From Cephalotus follicularis (Eukaryota; Streptophyta; Magnoliopsida; Oxalidales; Cephalotaceae): a stretch of 64,000 bases of DNA. Made by a program: the position numbers and the translations under genes. The notes beneath the pieces were generated by a model. The model had not been told where the DNA came from. It saw nothing but the letters and a program-made list of their open reading frames with translations, and made no database searches. The stretch spans positions 62,001 to 126,000 of the forward strand of contig BDDD01002030.1 of the NCBI GenBank assembly GCA_001972305.1. The letters are read 5' to 3'. Below are positions 58,935 to 64,000 of the stretch, one piece after another (position 1 is the stretch's first letter; each line of letters begins with the position of its first letter).

Positions 58935-59100
58935 AAACACGTCGATCTCTTTCATAACGCATTGATGATATTCAAAACGCATCGTTTTCTTGTTCTTAAG
59001 ATCGATGCCTTTCGTTTTTTTTAAGAAAGCGTCGACGCCTTTGTAATTACATCGACATCTTTTACCTTTCATCGATTTTCTTCATAAAAATGTCGACTCC
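58935..59100. repeat. TCGA-core motif cluster between C2 pol and extra ORF
   Basis: About seven motifs (ACGTCGATCTCTTT, AAGATCGATGCCTTT, AAAGCGTCGACGCCTTTG, ACATCGACATCTTTT, TTCATCGATTTTC, ATGTCGACTCCC) outside any LTR, at the same relative place as the C1 cluster at 27525. Confidence 0.8.
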
Positions 59101-59376
59101 CTTCTCCACTCTCACCTTACCCTCATCCTGAACATTTCTAAAAAAAAATTCTCCCTCGAATTTTTTTTTAAAAATCGTTCTAATCACTCTTACAACTTCC
59201 ACTCCATCATCTCTCTTCCTCAAACTCTTCTTTTCTTCTTCCAACTCCTGTTATTTTCCTGTTTTTGCTCTTGTTTGTTGTGTATTCCAAGTGTTTGACA
59301 AAATTCCTAGAACAAAAACTACTGGCTTAAAGACGGCTCTTAGCTCTTCAATCGGATTCTGATTGACAAAAGGGTA

Positions 59377-60528
59377 ATGGGTGGTAGGAACATAGATTTA
59401 TCTTTTTGTTCTAATGAGTTTTCTTTTGTTTCTTGGCTAGAAGAATTACATCTCATTCCTTTACTTCAAATTCAGGACATGTTTTATGTCAAGCTTGTCA
59501 AAGAGTTTTACATGAACTTAAGGATTGTTTCTAGTCCTCATGAAGAATTTGCCCTCTCTTCAACTGTCAAAGGTCAAAGAATCTTTTTAAATAATAGGAT
59601 TCTTGCATCAATTCTTCATATTCCTCACAACGGCTTGTATATCTTTGAATACAAGAAATGGCCGGAATTCGAAGGTTTTCACCCAAACAACATTTTATCA
59701 ATTCTCTACCCTAATGATCCAAATATTCATCCCAACATGGCACTTTGCACAAACAAGCTCTCGGTTGATCATCGTCTTCTACATCACCTCATTGTTCATC
59801 AATTTCTTCCTACCGGTGGTGGTTATGTAAAACTCACTAGGATGCAAGCATTCCTAATGTGGTGCAACATTTCAAAAATCGAGTTTTGTTATCCACTACT
59901 TATGCTCCACACGATGGTGCGTGCCTTTTCACAGAAGAAATCCGTCCTTCCTTTTGGTTACATCTTAACCAAAATCTTACGATACCATGAAGAACGTCTT
60001 GAAGGGGAAATTGGAACTAAGCTGAAGAAGGAAGATACCTACAACAAAAGCACTTTGAACCGTATGGGCTGGAAGAAACAAGATGGCAATTGGACTTACT
60101 GTCCAAAAAGTGATCAAGGCAAGAAAATTAAGAGAGAAGAACATGAAGAGATCCCTCCTTGGGAAGCACAAGAAGCACCACCTGCTCAAACTCATGGCTC
60201 TTCTTCTACCAGTGAGTATGATCAGATGATGGAATTCACGAGGGCTTGATTTGATGCATTGAATACTAGGTTCGACTCGATGGAAGCATCAATTGAAGGA
60301 AAATTCTAGCAAGGAAATTCGCGCCTCAAAAATTTGGAAAAAGATCACATGACTATTCGATCCGACTTTGAGACAATAGAAGACACAATCTACTATGACT
60401 TACATGTCAGCAAAAGACGTCTCAAGCGCTTGGAACAAAAGCTTGCTGCATCCAAGACAATCAACATATGCAAAGATACCTCAGGCGATGAATCTTCTCA
60501 TGATTCTGATCCTCCTCCTGAATGCTGA
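59377..60528 (+). pseudogene. C2 extra ORF (plant mobile/transposon-protein-like), two stops
   Basis: Open for 290 codons from ATG 59377 to a TGA at 60247, then the same frame continues, with a TAG at 60307-60309, to the stop at 60526: about 383 codons in all. N-terminal helical domain (VKEFYMNLR, NNRILASILHIPHNG, LLHHLIVHQFLPTGGG, FCYPLLMLHTMVRAF, LPFGYILTKIL), a basic middle (KKIKREE), then a coiled-coil-like end (FETIE, RRLKRLEQKLAAS) and acidic tail. It resembles the putative plant transposon protein / plant mobile domain and the C1 ORF. No signal peptide or clear membrane segment. Position is that of Sirevirus env-like genes; function unknown. Confidence 0.65.
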
Positions 60529-60980
60529 TTCTTGATTGTTGTTTCTTACTGTTATAGCTTTAACAAGTTTTTGTTGTAATCAAACAAGTTGTTTATGTAA
60601 TTTTTGAACTTCTATTATATATCATAATAGTGTGCTTTATAATGTTGATATTATGGTGTGATATATTGCTGATTCTTGATACTGAGATGTTATTAATCAT
60701 ATTATGATGATATTGATGTTATTGAAATTTTTTTCCCCTCGCTCTTATTAAGGGGGAGCTTATTACATCTATCTTTTTGATGCTATCCAAAAAAGGGGGA
60801 GATAGAGCTCAGTAGCATTCAATAGAACTTTCTTTTATGAATCTTTCAAGAATAGGAGATAGCTATATTGGATATTACTTAATTATGCTTATTATGGGAA
60901 ATAGCCCAATTGATATTGCTTATGCTCTATGATTTTGCTTTTTATGACCAAATTTCTCTCATCATCAAAAAGGGGGAGAT
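60529..60980 (+). promoter_or_regulatory. C2 3' region with several polypurine tracts
   Basis: AT-rich, with AAGGGGGAGC (60750), AAAAAAGGGGGAGATAG (60789) and the LTR-adjacent CAAAAAGGGGGAGAT (60966-60980). Repeated purine tracts before the 3' LTR are a known Sirevirus trait; only the last abuts the LTR. Confidence 0.85.
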
Positions 60981-62303
60981 TGTTGACGTTTTAGTCTAAA
61001 TCCTAGTTTGATGATAACATATCTGCATTTAACAAAGTTCACTTAATGTGCAAGATGTTAGAAAGATTCACAAAAGGCAAAAGATAGTTGTAAAGAAAAG
61101 ACATCGATCCCTTTTCATGAAGACATCGACGTCTTTGAGCTACCACAGGTACATGCCACTTTTAAAGAAAGACATCGATCCCTTTTGAAGAAGACATCGA
61201 CATCTTTGAGATACCAAAGATACAGGCCACTTTTGATGAAAGACATCGATCCCTTTTGAAGAAGACATCGACGTCTTTGAGCTACCAAAGTTACAGGCCA
61301 TTTTTGAAGAAAGTCATCGATCCCTTTTCAAGAAGACATCGACGTCTTTAGTGCACAAAAGTTACAGGTCAATTTTTAATAAAGACATCGATTCTTGTAT
61401 GTGAAGACATCGACGTTCAACAAATGACATCGATCCCTTTCCTTCGACATCGATGTATTTGAAGACTCAATTGCAAAATCCAGAAAAGACATCGATCCTT
61501 CAAGAAGACATCGATGCGATGCTCATAACCTCAAATGCTTGGATACATTCCCAGAAAAGACATCAACGCCATGAAAGACATCGACATCTTTTCAAATTGT
61601 TTGACCCAGGAATTAAGGAACGGCTAGTTAACCCACTTGCAACGGCTAGTAACCTACAAAGACATCGACTCCTTTCAAAAGACATCGACGTCTTTATCTC
61701 AGCAGGCATAAAAACAGAGTTGCATCAACACATCATTTTTATATCTTAAATCTCCATGATTTATGCAACGGCTACAAAGAATTTTTTGTCTATATAAAGG
61801 AAGATCCAAAACCTTCAGGAGACAGAGACAATAATCGAGAAACAAAGAATTCAAGCATTCTAGTAAATATCATTCTACAAACTCAAGTGCTCTAAAGTGT
61901 TCTCAAAAAGCTTCATAGCTCCATCCTTTGAGTTCTTCCTTGTGATTCCAATTGTGTTCTATATTATAAGCTAGATAAAACCTATTGAGAGGTTATTTTG
62001 TAAACACATTTACAAACACTTGAAAAAGAGGTGAATCCTCTAAGGTCTTGAGGTCAAGGTCTTGCGATTGAGTTCAATCACCAAAGTTGTAAAGTGTAAC
62101 GAATTGCTACCATAATCAATTCGAGATAGTGGAAACTCAAGGAGCTCCCTTGGGAAAAGTGGACGTAGGGAAGAGTTAGCCGAACCACTCTAAAATAGAG
62201 AATTCTTTTTCCTTAGACTCTTTACTTTAAAGTTTTTATTTTCTGAAATTTACATCAATATTCAATTCACCCCCCTCTTGTATATTGCAAGAGCTATTTT
62301 TCA
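60981..62303 (+). mobile_element. C2 3' LTR
   Basis: Matches the 5' LTR through its length with scattered substitutions. TATATAAAGG near 61791 is the likely TATA box. Ends GAGCTATTTTTCA, then CTATG. Confidence 0.95.
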
Positions 62304-62308
62304 CTATG

Positions 62309-63300
62309 TACGGGCTAGATGAGAAGAAGACAACCTTCATCATAGACAAGGGAATGTCTAGCTATAAAGTCATGCCCTTCACTTTAAAGAATGATGGAGC
62401 GACCTACGAAAGGTTGGTAAATAGGATATTTCAACCCTAAATCGGCAGAAATATGGAAGTCTACATTGACAACATGCTCGTCAAGGCCCCAGCGAGGAGT
62501 TCGCATATCAAGGATTTGGAGTAGACCTTTGTGGTGTTGAGAAAGTATAGGATGTGCCTCAATCCTTCCAAGTGCACTTTTGGGGTCACCTCTGGAAAGT
62601 TTCTAGGGTTTATGGTCTCTAGTAAAGGAATAGAGGCTAACCCTGAAAAGATCTCAGCTATACAGAGCATGAAACCTCCAGAGTCAGTAAGGGATGTGCA
62701 GGGTTAAATGGTAAGATTGCAGCCCTGAGCAGATTTGTTTCCAATTCAGCAGAGAAGTGTCTTCCTTTCTTCAAGGTCTTAAGGAATCCTAAGGGATTCC
62801 CCTGGACAGAAGAATGTCAAGTATCTTTTGAAGAACTAAAGGAATATTTGGCTTCCCCTCCTCTGATATCAAAGCCAAAATATGGGAAAGACTTGTATTT
62901 ATACTTAGCTGTAACATAGGGTGCAGTAAGTGCGGTGCTTGTAAAAGAAGAAGAGAAGGTTTAGACGCCGATGTACTACATAAGCAATGCTTTGAACGAC
63001 ATTAAGGGAAGATATCCAGAGGTGGAGAAGTATGCATATGCATTGATTATCTTGGCAAGAAAGCTTAGGCCGTATTTTCAAGCCCATACATCAAAGTGTT
63101 AACTGATAAACCACTTAGACAGGTGCTAGTAAAGCCAGATACTTCAGGAATGCTAGTCAAGTAGTCTATCGAATTGGGCAAATACGATGTAAAATATGAA
63201 GCCAGACTAGCAATAAAATCTCAAGTCCTGGCTAATTTTGTGGGAGACTATACACCCACCGAGCATATCAGAGAAGAAGAAGACTCATCTGAGAGTGAGC
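62309..63300 (+). pseudogene. Tat reverse transcriptase part 2 and RNase H
   Basis: Continues the RT cut at 52757: GLDEKKTTFI, then YKVMPFTLKNDGATYERLVN, the catalytic block at 62461 reading VYIDNMLV (second Asp changed to Asn), FLGFMVS, then ALSRFVSNSAEKCLPFF and RNase H (ISNALNDIKGRYPEVEKYAYALIILARKLRPYF). Stops near 62437, 62522, 62706, 62917 and others. Confidence 0.85.
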
Positions 63301-63750
63301 AGAGTAAGAAGGCCATGTGGAAGTTATCCGTTGATGGGTAATCCTGTGTTTCTGGAAGTGGAGTAGGATTAGTGCTGAGTAGACTAGATGGGTAGACTTC
63401 AGAGTATGCTCTAAGGTTTGGTTTCAAAGAAACTAACAATGAGGCTAAATGGGAAGCTCTGATTGCCAGACTAACTATAGTGAAGCACTTGGAAGTTCAA
63501 AAACTTGAAGCCTCCAGTGATTCTCAGCTGGTGGTTAGTCTTGTCAGTGGAGAATACGAAGTCAGGGAAGATACCATGGCTAAGTATTTGGCCCACAGAC
63601 AAAGGTTGAGGTCTGCTTTCCAAGTCTACCAGATTTTGAAAATTCCCAGAGGTGAAAATGTCAGAGAAGGTCAGTTGTCGAAGTTAGCTACAGCAGAAGA
63701 ATTGGAAAGAAATCAAACTTTTTCTAGTAGACTGTCTAGATAGGCCTAGC
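63301..63750 (+). pseudogene. Tat second (archaeal-type) RNase H
   Basis: KLSVDG (near 63325; a stop follows), SGSGVGLVL, LRFGFKETNNEAKWEAL (first Glu region) and LEASSDSQLVV (Asp): the pattern of the additional RNase H carried by Tat-lineage elements. Two stops near 63343 and 63394, then open to about 63690. Confidence 0.75.
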
Positions 63751-63759
63751 ATTTCTGAT

Positions 63760-64000
63760 GTGGAGGTGATGGACATAGACATCCAACATGAGCCAAATTG
63801 GATGACTCCATTCATTAACTGGCTAAGGGATGGTGATTTTTCAGAGGACTCAGTGGAGGCGAGAAAATTGGTGTACGAATCCAACCATTACCTAATTAGA
63901 GAAGGGGTCTTATACAAAAGGTCATTTTCCTTTCCCCTGTTAAGATGTTGAACTCCATCAGAGCCTGATTATTCAATGAGAGAGGTCCATGAAAGAATCC
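63760..64000 (+). pseudogene. Tat integrase N-terminal start (runs off the window)
   Basis: WMTPFINWLRDGDF, EARKLVYESNHYLIREGVLYKRSFSFPLLRC, then a stop and the start of the HHCC region (VHERI). This segment comes before the integrase zinc finger in Tat pol. Confidence 0.75.

Larger units (their letters stand above)
52758..62303 (+). mobile_element. C2: full-length Sirevirus-like copia element
   Basis: LTRs of 1327 and 1323 bases with the same ends (TGTTGAC to TCA), target-site duplication CTATG (52753-52757 and 62304-62308), primer site, gag, pol, extra ORF and polypurine tract in order. The two LTRs look very alike, so C2 is fairly young. The coding frames are nearly whole, broken mainly by single-base stops. 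Confidence 0.95.
40744..64000 (+). mobile_element. Tat/Ogre-like gypsy element, split by G4 and C2, open at the right
   Basis: Plus-strand pieces 40744-42676, 52049-52757 and 62309-64000 join in protein order: gag, protease, RT, RNase H, second RNase H, start of integrase. GAATG flanks G4 and CTATG flanks C2 as target-site duplications. The 5' LTR and leader are not recognisable. Gag CCHC text, the protease end (YNSIIGRPRLN) and a second RNase H fit Tat. Many stops: long dead. Confidence 0.85.

Overview
This window is plant nuclear heterochromatin, almost wall-to-wall with nested and decayed retroelements. Evidence for a plant: plant-type LTR retrotransposons of three lineages (Ty3/gypsy Tekay-like chromovirus, Ty3/gypsy Tat/Ogre-like, Ty1/copia Sirevirus-like), initiator-tRNA-Met primer binding sites, and integrated caulimovirid (pararetrovirus) fragments with a 30K-type movement protein. 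I find no convincing intact host gene, no tRNA or rRNA gene and no CRISPR array. Names used below are local labels (G1, G2, G4, C1, C2, Tat, EPRV).

Layout. 1-1874: end of a Tekay-like LTR, sitting in a G2-family LTR remnant (1875-3732), which itself sits beside the 3' end of a Tat-like LTR (3733-4098). 4099-9013: rearranged endogenous pararetrovirus (EPRV) pieces, part inverted. 9014-9938: unassigned flank with a (TC)n(TA)n tract. 9939-13933: G2-family LTR plus the 3' end of its pol. A block of about 7.17 kb (6762-13933) is repeated in tandem from 13934 onward. In the second copy a Sirevirus-like solo LTR (15997-17017, TSD AAACA) and a whole Tekay element G1 (17684-32487, TSD GGACG/GGATG) have landed, and copia element C1 (25833-31579, TSD AATTC) has landed inside the 5' LTR of G1. 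The duplication resumes at 32493 and runs into G2 (32859 to about 39532). An unclassified AT-rich segment (39533 to about 40743) follows. From about 40744 to the window end runs one plus-strand Tat-like element, split by G4 (42677-52043, TSD GAATG, a non-autonomous Tekay-type element with LTRs longer than its interior) and by copia C2 (52758-62303, TSD CTATG).

Relative order of events read from nesting: EPRV insertion, then G2, then tandem duplication, then solo-LTR element and G1, then C1. Independently, Tat, then G4 and C2.

The most interesting signal is not a gene. Every LTR family here carries its own cluster of irregularly spaced short palindromes built on a TCGA core, and the same motif is shared by unrelated superfamilies: CAGTCGRCTG in Tekay G1, in the 1-1874 LTR and in copia C1; AAAGACRTCGAYGTCTTT in Tekay G2 and in copia C2; GGCGTCGACGCTT in G4. 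In both copia elements the family's motif also occurs between pol and an extra downstream ORF. That extra ORF, in the env position, is present in C1 (26692-27417) and C2 (59377-60528) and looks related to the plant mobile/putative plant transposon protein domain.
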